From: Pseudonocardia halophobica
GTDB taxonomy: Bacteria > Actinomycetota > Actinomycetes > Mycobacteriales > Pseudonocardiaceae
Reading direction: 5' to 3'
Assembly (NCBI RefSeq): GCF_027922425.1
Contig: NZ_BSFQ01000021.1
Span: forward strand, 55,230 to 119,229
DNA length: 64,000 nt
Below are positions 50,219-58,541 of the stretch, piece after piece. Within the stretch, counting starts at the first letter, position 1. Every line of letters begins with the position of its first letter. The position numbers and the translations under genes are program-made. The notes beneath the pieces are model-generated. The model was not told the DNA's origin. It saw nothing but the letters and a program-made list of their open reading frames with translations, and searched no databases.

Positions 50219-51571
50219 GTGTCGTACGACGTCATCGTGGTCGGGGCGGGCACGTCCGGCCTGGTCACCGCCTCGCTGCTGGCGGAGCGGGGCAAGCGGG
50301 TACTGCTGCTGGAGAAGCACGCGTACCTCGGCGGGCGGGCGCGGGAGTACCGGTACAAGGGGCACCAGCTGGGTCTCGGCAGCCACCTCGTCGAGGATCC
50401 CGGCGACTCCTTCACCCGGGTCTGCTCGGTGATGGGGCTCGACCTGGTGCACTCCGAGCGCAGCGATGCGATGCCGTTCTGGACGAACGGGAAGGGCTGG
50501 GCGCCGATCCAGGAGCAGTACTCCGGCGCGGCGAAGCAGGGGCTCAAGCGCTGCATCCAGGCGCTCAACGACGTCTCGTACGGCGAGCTCGAGACCTGGA
50601 ACCACGCGTCGTTGCGCGAGTGGATGGCGCAGTACACCGCGGACGAGGGCGTCTACACGGTGTGGGAGGCCATCTCGGTCCTCGAGCAGACCACGCTGCG
50701 GCCGTGGGAGCACTCGGCCTCGGAGAACCTCTACACCCGCAAGCTGCACTACTCGACGCAACGCACCGCGGGCTACTCGTTCTGGCCGATGGGCGGGTGG
50801 GACGCGCTGTGGCACAGCATGGTCGCCGCGTTCGAGGCGAAGGGCGGGGAGATCCGGCTGTCGGCGCCGGTGCGGCGGGTCGACGTCCGGGACGGCGCAG
50901 TGCAGGGCGTGACCCTGCGCGACGGGGAGGAGGTCCCGGCGCCGCAGGTCGTGGTGTCCGCACCGGTGTGGGACCTGTTGCGGCTGTTCGACGACGGCGC
51001 CCTCCCCTGGGAGCTCCGCTCCCGGATCGGGATGCTGGCCGCGAACCGCAACCGCGCCTGCTGGATCGGCTACTGGATCGCCGCGAAGGAGCCGGTGATC
51101 GCGATGAGCGAGCGCGAGATGGCGTCGTTCCTGTCGACGCCTCGGTGCGGGCTGCCCGGCTTCACGCTCAACTTCACCGGCTACGACCCCGGCGTCTCGC
51201 CCGACGGCGAGTACCTGACCTGCGTCGGCGCCTCGTTCGACGCCACGGAGCACTACGGCGACCGCGCCTGGCTCGACCGGAAGTTCGCCGAGCTGTGGGA
51301 GGACATCGAGGAGATGATGCCGGCGGCGCGCGGGGCGCTGTGGACGAAACCGCACGTCGTCACCAGCTACGGCGTGATCACCAAGCCCGGGCTGGTCGGA
51401 CCCGTGCGGCCGGACGCCGAGGTCCGCGGCGTCGAGGGGCTCTGGCTCACCGGCGACACCACCCGGGCCCGTGGGATCGGCATCGACAAGGCCGCGCGTT
51501 CGGGCATCACCACCGCCGAGGCGGTGCTGGGCCGCCGGCTCGAGGCCTTCGCCGGGACCATGCGCTACTGA
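50219..51571 (+). CDS. NAD(P)/FAD-dependent oxidoreductase, phytoene-desaturase-like
   Basis: A 450-aa flavoprotein paralogous to 33045-34430: VIVVGAGTSGLVTASLLAER, LGGRAREYRYKGHQLGLGSH, a long central substrate domain with SENLYTRKLHY (compare SDNLYVRKMHF in the paralog), and RARGIGIDKAARSGITTAEA contacting FAD. GTG start with GGGAGG upstream. Single gene behind operator E. Probably a desaturase or dehydrogenase in the same pathway. Confidence 0.88.
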   Translation: MSYDVIVVGAGTSGLVTASLLAERGKRVLLLEKHAYLGGRAREYRYKGHQLGLGSHLVEDPGDSFTRVCSVMGLDLVHSERSDAMPFWTNGKGWAPIQEQYSGAAKQGLKRCIQALNDVSYGELETWNHASLREWMAQYTADEGVYTVWEAISVLEQTTLRPWEHSASENLYTRKLHYSTQRTAGYSFWPMGGWDALWHSMVAAFEAKGGEIRLSAPVRRVDVRDGAVQGVTLRDGEEVPAPQVVVSAPVWDLLRLFDDGALPWELRSRIGMLAANRNRACWIGYWIAAKEPVIAMSEREMASFLSTPRCGLPGFTLNFTGYDPGVSPDGEYLTCVGASFDATEHYGDRAWLDRKFAELWEDIEEMMPAARGALWTKPHVVTSYGVITKPGLVGPVRPDAEVRGVEGLWLTGDTTRARGIGIDKAARSGITTAEAVLGRRLEAFAGTMRY

Positions 51572-51577
51572 GCTTCC

Positions 51578-51599
51578 CCATCTGACAGTCGTTTGGTAG
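51578..51599. promoter_or_regulatory. regulon operator, site F
   Basis: Left half CCATCTGACA (degenerate), centre GT, right half CGTTTGGTAG (perfect consensus), 34 nt before the SDR start. Confidence 0.7.
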
Positions 51600-51633
51600 A
51601 CACTAACCGGTCGACGACGCGAGGAGGCGTGCC

Positions 51634-52467
51634 ATGGCGGGACGGGTCGAGGGCAAGGTCGCGCTGATCACCGGCGCCGCGCGCGGGCAGGGCCGCAGCC
51701 ACGCGGTCCGGCTGGCGCAGGAGGGGGCCGACATCATCGCCGTCGACCTCTGCGGGCCGCTGGCCACCGTGGACAAGTACCCGCCGGCCACCCGCGCCGA
51801 TCTCGACGAGACGGTCGCCGAGGTGGAGAAGCTCGACCGGCGGATCGTCGCGCGGGTCGCCGACGTCCGCGACCGGGCCGCGCTCACCGCGGCGGTCGAC
51901 GAGGGCGTCACCGAGCTCGGCGGGCTCGACATCGCGGTGGCGAACGCGGGGATCGCCAGCTTCGGCGCCGCGTTCGAGATCACCGACGAGATGTGGCAGG
52001 AGATGCTGGACGTCAACCTCACCGGCGTCTGGAACACCGCTCGCGCGGCCGTGCCGCACCTGATCGAGCGCGGCGGTGGGTCGCTGATGTTCACCAGCTC
52101 CATCGGGGGGCTCAAGGGGATCCAGAACGTCGGGCACTACGTCTCGACCAAGCACGGGATCGTCGGGCTGATGCGCACGCTGGCCAACGAGCTCGCGCCG
52201 CACCGCATCCGGGTCAACACGATCCACCCGACCAACGTCGACACCGACATGATCCAGAACCCCGGCACCTGGAAGCTCTTCGCGCCGGACGACCCCGAGC
52301 CCACCCAGGAGAAGGCGCTCCCCGGCTTCCTGTCGCTCAACGCGCTGGAGGTCCCGTGGGTCGAGCCGATCGACATCAGCAACGCCGTGCTCTTCCTGGG
52401 CAGCGACGAGGCCCGGTACATCACGGGCGTCACGCTGCCCGTCGACGCCGGCGCGAACGTCAAGTAG
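51634..52467 (+). CDS. mycofactocin-coupled SDR-family oxidoreductase
   Basis: A 277-aa SDR with the hallmark start RVEGKVALITGAARGQGRSH followed by AVRLAQEGADIIAVDLCGPL and an insert before helix C (DKYPPATRADLDETVAEVEK) seen in mycofactocin-dependent SDRs with non-exchangeable NAD. Catalytic Ser in FTSSIGGLKG, Tyr and Lys in HYVSTKHGIVGLMR; C-terminus ARYITGVTLPVDAGANVK. ATG with GAGGAGG upstream. It is the only gene between operators F and G. Confidence 0.92.
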   Translation: MAGRVEGKVALITGAARGQGRSHAVRLAQEGADIIAVDLCGPLATVDKYPPATRADLDETVAEVEKLDRRIVARVADVRDRAALTAAVDEGVTELGGLDIAVANAGIASFGAAFEITDEMWQEMLDVNLTGVWNTARAAVPHLIERGGGSLMFTSSIGGLKGIQNVGHYVSTKHGIVGLMRTLANELAPHRIRVNTIHPTNVDTDMIQNPGTWKLFAPDDPEPTQEKALPGFLSLNALEVPWVEPIDISNAVLFLGSDEARYITGVTLPVDAGANVK

Positions 52468-52554
52468 GAGGCGCGGTGCGCATCATGGACGCGGTCGGGC
52501 TGGTCACCGGCGGGGCCTCGGCGAGGTGGTCCGGCTGGACGCGGCGACGCGCCT

Positions 52555-52576
52555 ATGACTGTCGACCGTTTGGTAG
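52555..52576. promoter_or_regulatory. regulon operator, site G (in front of the TetR gene)
   Basis: Left half ATGACTGTCG (degenerate), centre AC, right half CGTTTGGTAG, 35 nt before the TetR-family start. Suggests autoregulation. Confidence 0.72.
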
Positions 52577-52611
52577 GCTCCTCCGATTCGACCGCGTCGA
52601 GGGGAGCGGGG

Positions 52612-53265
52612 ATGCGGCAGCCGGCCGGGCGGAGTGCACGGCGTTCCGGGGGAGAGCGTAAACCCCGCGAGGAGCGCTGGGCCGAGCTCATCGAGGTCGC
52701 CACGCAGGTCTTCTACGAGAAGGGCTACGACGGCGCGTCCCTGCAGGACATCGCCGACCGGCTCGGGATGCTCAAGGGCAGCCTCTACTACTACATCCAG
52801 TCCAAGGAGGACCTGCTCTTCGACGTGATCAGCGCCGTCCACAAAGAGGGTCTGGCCGTCGTGCGGTCCCGGTCGGAGGTGCCCGGCGGCCCGCTGGAGC
52901 GGCTGGAGAGCGTCATCCGCGGGCACGTCGAGCACACCTGCCGCAATCTCGTGCCGACCGCGGTCTTCCTGCACGAGCTGTCGGCGCTGCCCGTCGGGCG
53001 TCGCAAGGAGATCCTCGGGTCCGAGCACGCCTACCAGGGCGTGTTCCGCGACCTCGTCGAGCAGGGGCAGGCCGGCGGGCTGGTGCGGGCCGACCTCGAC
53101 CCGCGGCTCGCGGCCCTGTCGATCCTGGGCTCCACGAACTGGGTGTACCGCTGGTTCCGTCCCGGCGGCACCTTCACCCCCGAGCAGATCGGGGCCGAGA
53201 TGGCGGAGATGGCGATCCGCGGGATCGCAACCGAGGAGGCGTTGCAGGCCCGCGCCTCGCGCTGA
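52612..53265 (+). CDS. TetR-family transcriptional regulator, likely regulon repressor
   Basis: A 217-aa TetR protein: basic tail RQPAGRSARRSGGERKPREE, HTH region AELIEVATQVFYEKGYDGAS, LQDIADRLGMLKGSLYYYIQ and SKEDLLFDVI, then a helical ligand domain resembling KstR2-type regulators that respond to CoA thioesters. I chose ATG 52612 (GAGGGGAG upstream); an earlier ATG at 52555 lies within operator G. It is the only TetR gene in the block and the natural candidate to bind all ten sites. Confidence 0.88.
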   Translation: MRQPAGRSARRSGGERKPREERWAELIEVATQVFYEKGYDGASLQDIADRLGMLKGSLYYYIQSKEDLLFDVISAVHKEGLAVVRSRSEVPGGPLERLESVIRGHVEHTCRNLVPTAVFLHELSALPVGRRKEILGSEHAYQGVFRDLVEQGQAGGLVRADLDPRLAALSILGSTNWVYRWFRPGGTFTPEQIGAEMAEMAIRGIATEEALQARASR

Positions 53266-53339
53266 CACCTCAATCGGGTCGACGTCGTCGCGCCCGGGCT
53301 CGTGGCCACGGACATGGGGGAGCGGCTCGAGCCACGTCG

Positions 53340-53378
53340 GGGCAGCGGGACGTTCGATCTCCGAGCGTTCCGCTGCCC
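53340..53378. terminator. hairpin between convergent TetR and carboxylase genes
   Basis: GGGCAGCGGGACG (53340-53352) pairs with 53366-53378, with one G-U pair, around a 13-nt loop. It lies between the TetR stop and the end of the carboxylase alpha gene. Confidence 0.7.
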
Positions 53379-53403
53379 AGGGTGGATCTTGAGTGGAGGT
53401 GGC

Positions 53404-55230
53404 TCAGGTGAGGGTGATCAGGGGGGAGCCTGCGGCGACGGGGCTGCCGGCGCCGACCAGGACCTGACCCACCGTGCCGCCGACCTCCGTGCGGATCTCC
53501 ATCTCCATCTTCATGGCCTCGAGCACCGCGACGACGTCGCCGGGCGCCAGCTCCTGGCCGGGCTGCACCCAAACCTGGACGACGGTCGCGTCCATCGGCG
53601 CGACGGGCACCGTGCCGACCGCGGAGGACGCTCCCGCGGCCGCGCCGGCGGACTTGCGGGTCGGGCGGGTGGACGCCGTGGCCGCGGCGCCCGGGCGGAC
53701 GGTGCGGCCGTAGACCGCCACCTCCACCGGGCCGCGGTCGGTCGCGATGCGGACCCGGCGGGTCGGCACGGTCGCGCCGCCCGGCACCACGCCGGACCCG
53801 ACCGTGCCGGACCCCGATCCGACCATGCCGGCCCCGGCACCGCCGCCGGCTCCGGAGGCGACCCCGGCGCCGGGCTTCGTCGCCGGGTCCGGCACCCACT
53901 CCCGCTGCACCGAGCCGGTGTCGTGGGTGCCGGCGGCGAAGGACCCCGAGTCCAGCACCTCGCGCAGGTACGGGGCGGTGGTCGGCACCCCCTCGACCCG
54001 CAGCTCGCCGAGCGCGGCGACGAGCCGGCGGCGGGCGGCGTCGCGGTCGGCGCCGTGGGCGAGCACCTTGCCGAACATCGAGTCGTACTCGGGAGCGACG
54101 GCTCCGCCCGCCTCGACGCCGAAGTCGTTGCGCACCCCCGGCCCGAGCGGGAGCGCCAGCCCGGTGACGGCGCCGGGCGCGGGCCGGAAGTCCGCCCACG
54201 GGTCCTCGGCGGCGATACGGGCCTGGATCGCGTGACCCGAGACCCGGACGTCGTCCTGGGTGAAGGGCAGCGGCGCGCCGTCGGCCACCCCGAGCTGCGT
54301 GGCGACGATGTCCAGCCCGGTGACCAGCTCCGTCACCCCGTGCTCGACCTGCAGCCGGGTGTTCATCTCGAGGAAGAAGAACTCGTCGGACGTCGGCAGC
54401 ACGAGGAACTCGACGGTCCCCGCCCCGACGTAGCCGACCTTCCGCGCGAGGGTCACGGCGGCGTCGAGCAGTCGCGCGCGCAGTGTGTCCGACAGCCCGA
54501 AGGCCGGCGCCTCCTCGATCAGCTTCTGGTGCCGCCGCTGCACCGAGCAGTCCCGGTCGAAGAGGTGCACGACGGTGCCGTGCGCGTCCCCGATCACCTG
54601 CACCTCGACGTGCCGCGGACGCTCCAGGTACCGCTCGAGGTGCACCTCGGACCGCCCGAACGCGGCGCCGGCCTCGCGCCCGGCGGCGGCCATGGCGTCG
54701 GCCAGCTCCTCGGCGGAGTGCACCACCCGCATCCCGCGCCCGCCGCCCCCGAAGGACGCCTTGACCACGAGCGGGAACCCCAGCTCGGCCGCCGCCTGCG
54801 TGGCCTCCTCCACGGAGAGGTCGCCGGTTCCCGGCGGCACCGGGACCCCGCACTCCTCGGCCAGCGCGCGGGCCGCGACCTTGTCGCCCATCCGGGCGAT
54901 GACCTCGCTCGACGGCCCCACGAACGTCAGCCCCGCGCCCGTCACGGCCTCGGCGAACCCGGCGTCCTCGCTGAGCAGGCCGTACCCGGGGTGCACCGCG
55001 TCGGCGCCGGCGGCCTTGGCCGCGCCGAGCAGGGCGTCGACGTCCAGGTACGAGGCCCGCGCCGGGGCCGGGCCGATCCGGTGCGCCTCGTCGGCCAGCC
55101 GGACGTGCAGCGCGTCGGCGTCGGCATCGGAGTACACCGCGACGGCCCGCAGGCCGAGCTCCCGGCAGGACCGGATGATCCGCACGGCGATCTCGCCACG
55201 GTTCGCCACCAGGACGGTCTGGATCGACAC
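53404..55230 (-). CDS. acyl-CoA carboxylase alpha subunit (biotin carboxylase + BCCP)
   Basis: A 608-aa biotin-dependent subunit. Biotin carboxylase domain (residues 1-450): VLVANRGEIAVRIIRSCREL, HPGYGLLSEDAGF, KASFGGGGRGMRVV (ATP-grasp), FFFLEMNTRLQVEHGVTE with the catalytic Glu/Asn/Arg set. A Gly/Ala-rich linker follows (about 465-500). The BCCP domain ends with EAMKMEMEI, biotinylated Lys574. GTG start. Divergent from the beta subunit across operator H. Acyl-CoA substrate undetermined. Confidence 0.93.
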   Translation of the reverse strand: MSIQTVLVANRGEIAVRIIRSCRELGLRAVAVYSDADADALHVRLADEAHRIGPAPARASYLDVDALLGAAKAAGADAVHPGYGLLSEDAGFAEAVTGAGLTFVGPSSEVIARMGDKVAARALAEECGVPVPPGTGDLSVEEATQAAAELGFPLVVKASFGGGGRGMRVVHSAEELADAMAAAGREAGAAFGRSEVHLERYLERPRHVEVQVIGDAHGTVVHLFDRDCSVQRRHQKLIEEAPAFGLSDTLRARLLDAAVTLARKVGYVGAGTVEFLVLPTSDEFFFLEMNTRLQVEHGVTELVTGLDIVATQLGVADGAPLPFTQDDVRVSGHAIQARIAAEDPWADFRPAPGAVTGLALPLGPGVRNDFGVEAGGAVAPEYDSMFGKVLAHGADRDAARRRLVAALGELRVEGVPTTAPYLREVLDSGSFAAGTHDTGSVQREWVPDPATKPGAGVASGAGGGAGAGMVGSGSGTVGSGVVPGGATVPTRRVRIATDRGPVEVAVYGRTVRPGAAATASTRPTRKSAGAAAGASSAVGTVPVAPMDATVVQVWVQPGQELAPGDVVAVLEAMKMEMEIRTEVGGTVGQVLVGAGSPVAAGSPLITLT

Positions 55231-55268
55231 GAGCCGCTCCGCTCTACTCGGGGGGTCGACGAGGCCTG

Positions 55269-55290
55269 TCTACCAATCGACCGTCTGGTA
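55269..55290. promoter_or_regulatory. regulon operator, site H
   Basis: Left half CTACCAATCG, centre AC, right half CGTCTGGTAG; symmetric at 8 of 10 positions. It lies between the divergent carboxylase alpha (38 nt) and beta (52 nt) starts, where one repressor site could control both. Confidence 0.85.
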
Positions 55291-55342
55291 GTCTAGCGTC
55301 CGTCGGTGAGACCCGACGGACACCGGTACGAGCGGAGGTCCC

Positions 55343-56935
55343 GTGACGGCAACGGACAGCCCCACGGCGCCAGCAGGCACCCCCGGCAGTGCTCCCACTG
55401 GAGGCACCGGCGCGCACACCATGGCGGACAGGATCGCGCTCCTGCGCGAGAAGCAGGAGGCCGCCCACGCCAGCGGCGGCCCGGAGGGCCTGCGCCGGCA
55501 CCGGGAGTCCGGCCGCCTGCCCGTGCGCGAGCGGATCGACATGCTCGTCGACCCGGACACGTGGTTCGAGATCGGCGCGCTCGCCCTGCCCGAGCTGCGG
55601 CGCGAGAAGCCCATCCCGGGGGACGCGGTGGTGACCGGCTTCGGCCTGCTCGACGGCCGCCGCATCGGCGTCATCGGCATCGACTCCAGCGTGGTCGCGG
55701 GCACCACGGCCCCGATCAGCATGCGCAAGCAGGGGCGGTTGATCGAGCACGCGCAGCGGCACGGCTTCCCCCTCGTCCTGCTCTGCGACGCCGACGGCGG
55801 GCGGATGCCGGACGTCTCGGGCTGGCGGTTCTCCGGCCTCCCGCTGGACTTCACCACGTTCCTCAAGCCCCCGCCGGGTCGGCCGGTGGTGCCCCGCGCC
55901 GCCGCGGTGCTGGGCCCGAGCTACGGCGACTCGGCGTTGCACGCCTCCACCGCGCACTACGTGGTGATGGTGCGCTCCGGGTCGATCGCGCTGTCCGGGC
56001 CGAGCGTCGTGGAGCCCGCGATCGGGGAGAAGGTCACCGACGAGGAGCTCGGCGGCCCGGCGGCCGCGACCGAGGCGGGCAACGCGCACCTCGTCGTGGA
56101 CACCGAGGCCGACGCGATGGACGCCATCGCCGCGTTCCTGTCCTACATGCCGCAGAACTCCACCCAGCGCCCGCCGGTGGCGCCGCCGCTGCCCCCGGGG
56201 CGGGACCCGAAGGACCTCGAGGAGATCGTCCCGCTCGGGGCGCGGTCGGGCTACGACATGCGCGACGTGTTCGCCTGCCTGGCCGACGAGGCCAGCATCC
56301 TGCCCTGGGCGGACGGCTGGGGTTCGAGCCTGCTGTGCGCGCTGGCCCGGATCGAGGGCCGCCCGGTGGGGCTGGTCGGGAACCAGCCGATCGTGCGGGC
56401 GGGTGCGCTGGACCCGGCGGCGTTGGAGAAGGAGAAGGTGTTCGTGCAGCTGTGCGACACCTTCGGGCTGCCGCTGGTGTTCCTGCACGACGTGCCGGGC
56501 CTGATGATCGGCACCCAGGCCGAGCGCGGCGGGATCCTGCACGGCTACGAGGCGCTGGTCTCGGCGATCGCCGAGGCCACGGTGCCCAAGGTCGGGGTGG
56601 TGCTGCGCAAGGCCTACGGCGGCGGGCACTTCGCGATGGGCGGCCGGCCGACGAAGCCGGACTTCCTCTACGCCTGGCCCAGTGCCGAGCTGGGGTTCAT
56701 GGCCCCGGAGACCGGGATCCGCACCATCCACCGCCGGCGGTTGGAGAAGGTGCTGGCCGAGCAGGGCCCGGAGGCGCACGCGGCGCTGGTCGCGGAGCTC
56801 ACGGCGGAATGGATCAGCGAGGCGGAGCCCTGGGAGGCCGCCGCGCACCTCTCGCTCGACGACGTCATCGAACCGGGCCGGACCCGGGAGGTCGTCGCGG
56901 CGAGCATCGACATCGCGCTCGGAGGCCGTCTGTGA
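55343..56935 (+). CDS. acyl-CoA carboxylase beta subunit (carboxyltransferase)
   Basis: A 530-aa carboxyltransferase of the propionyl/methylcrotonyl-CoA carboxylase type. N-terminal RERIDMLVDPDTWFEIGAL, first crotonase-like half with LLCDADGGRMPD, second half with HDVPGLMIGTQAERGGILHG, and KVGVVLRKAYGGGHFAMGG, the oxyanion-hole region. GTG start. The first 25 residues are a low-complexity Thr/Ala/Gly tail. Followed by an enoyl-CoA hydratase with a GTGA overlap, so the carboxylated CoA intermediate probably passes to it. Confidence 0.93.
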   Translation: MTATDSPTAPAGTPGSAPTGGTGAHTMADRIALLREKQEAAHASGGPEGLRRHRESGRLPVRERIDMLVDPDTWFEIGALALPELRREKPIPGDAVVTGFGLLDGRRIGVIGIDSSVVAGTTAPISMRKQGRLIEHAQRHGFPLVLLCDADGGRMPDVSGWRFSGLPLDFTTFLKPPPGRPVVPRAAAVLGPSYGDSALHASTAHYVVMVRSGSIALSGPSVVEPAIGEKVTDEELGGPAAATEAGNAHLVVDTEADAMDAIAAFLSYMPQNSTQRPPVAPPLPPGRDPKDLEEIVPLGARSGYDMRDVFACLADEASILPWADGWGSSLLCALARIEGRPVGLVGNQPIVRAGALDPAALEKEKVFVQLCDTFGLPLVFLHDVPGLMIGTQAERGGILHGYEALVSAIAEATVPKVGVVLRKAYGGGHFAMGGRPTKPDFLYAWPSAELGFMAPETGIRTIHRRRLEKVLAEQGPEAHAALVAELTAEWISEAEPWEAAAHLSLDDVIEPGRTREVVAASIDIALGGRL

Positions 56936-57741
56936 CCAGTAGGAACGGGACCACCACCCGCAACGTCCGGGTGGAGGTCGAGGAGGTCGGGGACGGCCGC
57001 GTGGCCATCGCCGTGCTGACGATCGACGACCCGGCGAAGCTGAACGCGATGGGCCGCACCTTCTGGGCGGAGATGCGCGAGGCGCTGGCCACGCTCGAGG
57101 CCGACGGCCGGACCCGCGCGGTGATCATCACCGGGGCGGGGGAGAAGGCGTTCTCCGCCGGTGGGGACATCGCGAGCTTCGCCGAGCTGACCGACGTCAC
57201 GGCCAAGCGGGCGTTCCAGCAGGACTGCATGCGGACGTTCGCCGCGGTCGAGGAGACGCCGCTGCCGGTGATCGCGGCCGTGAACGGTTACGCCATGGGC
57301 GGGGGCTGCGAGCTGGCCCTGGCCTGCGACGTCGTGGTGGCGGCGGACAACGCGAAGTTCGGGATGCCGGAGAGCGCGGTGGGGCTGGTGCCCGGGTTCG
57401 GGGTGCTGCGGGCCCCGTCGGTGATCGGCCGGCACTGGACCAAGCTGATGATGTTCTCCGGGGAGCGGGTCGACGCCGAGACCGCGCAGCGGATCGGGCT
57501 GGCGCAGAAGGTGGTGCCCGCCGCCGAGTTGATGGACACCGCGCGGGAGATCGCGGTGCGGATCGCCGGCATGGCGCCGCTCGCGCTGGCCACGGGGAAG
57601 AACCTGGTCAACCGGGGTGTGGACCGCGGGGAGTTCGACCACTCCACGGCCGCGCTGACCACCCTGCACGCCACCGCCGACGCCGCCGAGGGGATCGCGG
57701 CGTTCGTCGGGAAGCGGGCGCCGAAGTTCGAGGGGCGGTAA
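56932..57741 (+). CDS. enoyl-CoA hydratase/isomerase family protein
   Basis: A 269-aa crotonase: LTIDDPAKLNAMGRTFWAEM, oxyanion holes at KAFSAGGDIASFAEL and NGYAMGGGCELALACD, and catalytic-position Glu in GMPESAVGLVPGFG. Only one of the two hydratase Glu positions is clearly present, so isomerase or lyase activity is also possible. GTG start in the carboxylase stop; TAATG overlap with the next gene. Confidence 0.9.
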   Translation: MTSRNGTTTRNVRVEVEEVGDGRVAIAVLTIDDPAKLNAMGRTFWAEMREALATLEADGRTRAVIITGAGEKAFSAGGDIASFAELTDVTAKRAFQQDCMRTFAAVEETPLPVIAAVNGYAMGGGCELALACDVVVAADNAKFGMPESAVGLVPGFGVLRAPSVIGRHWTKLMMFSGERVDAETAQRIGLAQKVVPAAELMDTAREIAVRIAGMAPLALATGKNLVNRGVDRGEFDHSTAALTTLHATADAAEGIAAFVGKRAPKFEGR

Positions 57742-58541
57742 TGGAGCCTTTCGTCGCGCTCATGCGGCGCTACGTCAACGACTACACCAACCGGCACGAC
57801 GTCTCGGTCTGCCCCGAGATCATGGAGCCGGGCTACACGCTGCGGATGGGCCCGCACGAGGTGGCGGGCCGCGACGAGCTGTACATCCCGGCGTCGCAGA
57901 AGCAGTTCACGCAGTTCCCCGGCCTGTGCCTCACGGTCCACGAGATCGTGACCAACGGCGACCGGCTGGCCATGCGGTTCTCCGAGCACGGCCGCTCGGT
58001 CAGGCACGACGGGCGCGGGGCCGCGTGGACCGGGCTCGGGCTGTACCGCTGGAACGGCACGAGGCTCGTCGAGAACTTCGTGGAGCAGGACTACCTGGCC
58101 CGGCGGCGGCAGCTCGCCTCGGGCGTGCCCGCCGCGGTCGAGCCGCCGGCGCTGGCGCCGTGGGACACCGTGGCGCTCGCCCCGGATCCGGAGGCCGAGG
58201 CGGTGGTCCGGGCCTGGATCGACGAGTCCGCGCCGGGTCCGGTCACCCTCGACGACGGGGCCCCGGACATCCTGCTCGACGACGCGTCGTCGCAGGTCGA
58301 CGACCTGTTCTCGGCCGGCCCGCACGTGGCCTTCCGGGTCACCCGCACCGGCACGTACATGGGCGGGCTCGGCGCCGACGCCGGGATCGACGACGCCGCG
58401 CTCACCGGTGCGCCCGGCACACTGCACCTCGTCGGGCTGGTCACCGTGGCCGACGGCCGGGTGACCGGCGGCCGGATCGTGCGGGACCGGCTGGGCCTGG
58501 CCCGCAGCCTGTCCCGGCCGACCGTGGGGAGCGCGTCGTGA
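57741..58541 (+). CDS. double NTF2/SnoaL-like protein
   Basis: A 266-aa protein with an N-terminal SnoaL-like domain (RRYVNDYTNRHDVSVCPEIM, GPHEVAGRDELYI, LYRWNGTRLVENFVEQDYLA) and a C-terminal half with a similar cone-like pattern (ALTGAPGTLHLVGLVTVADG). About twice the usual NTF2 length, so an internal duplication is likely. Coupled on both sides (TAATG; GTGA). Confidence 0.8.
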   Translation: MEPFVALMRRYVNDYTNRHDVSVCPEIMEPGYTLRMGPHEVAGRDELYIPASQKQFTQFPGLCLTVHEIVTNGDRLAMRFSEHGRSVRHDGRGAAWTGLGLYRWNGTRLVENFVEQDYLARRRQLASGVPAAVEPPALAPWDTVALAPDPEAEAVVRAWIDESAPGPVTLDDGAPDILLDDASSQVDDLFSAGPHVAFRVTRTGTYMGGLGADAGIDDAALTGAPGTLHLVGLVTVADGRVTGGRIVRDRLGLARSLSRPTVGSAS

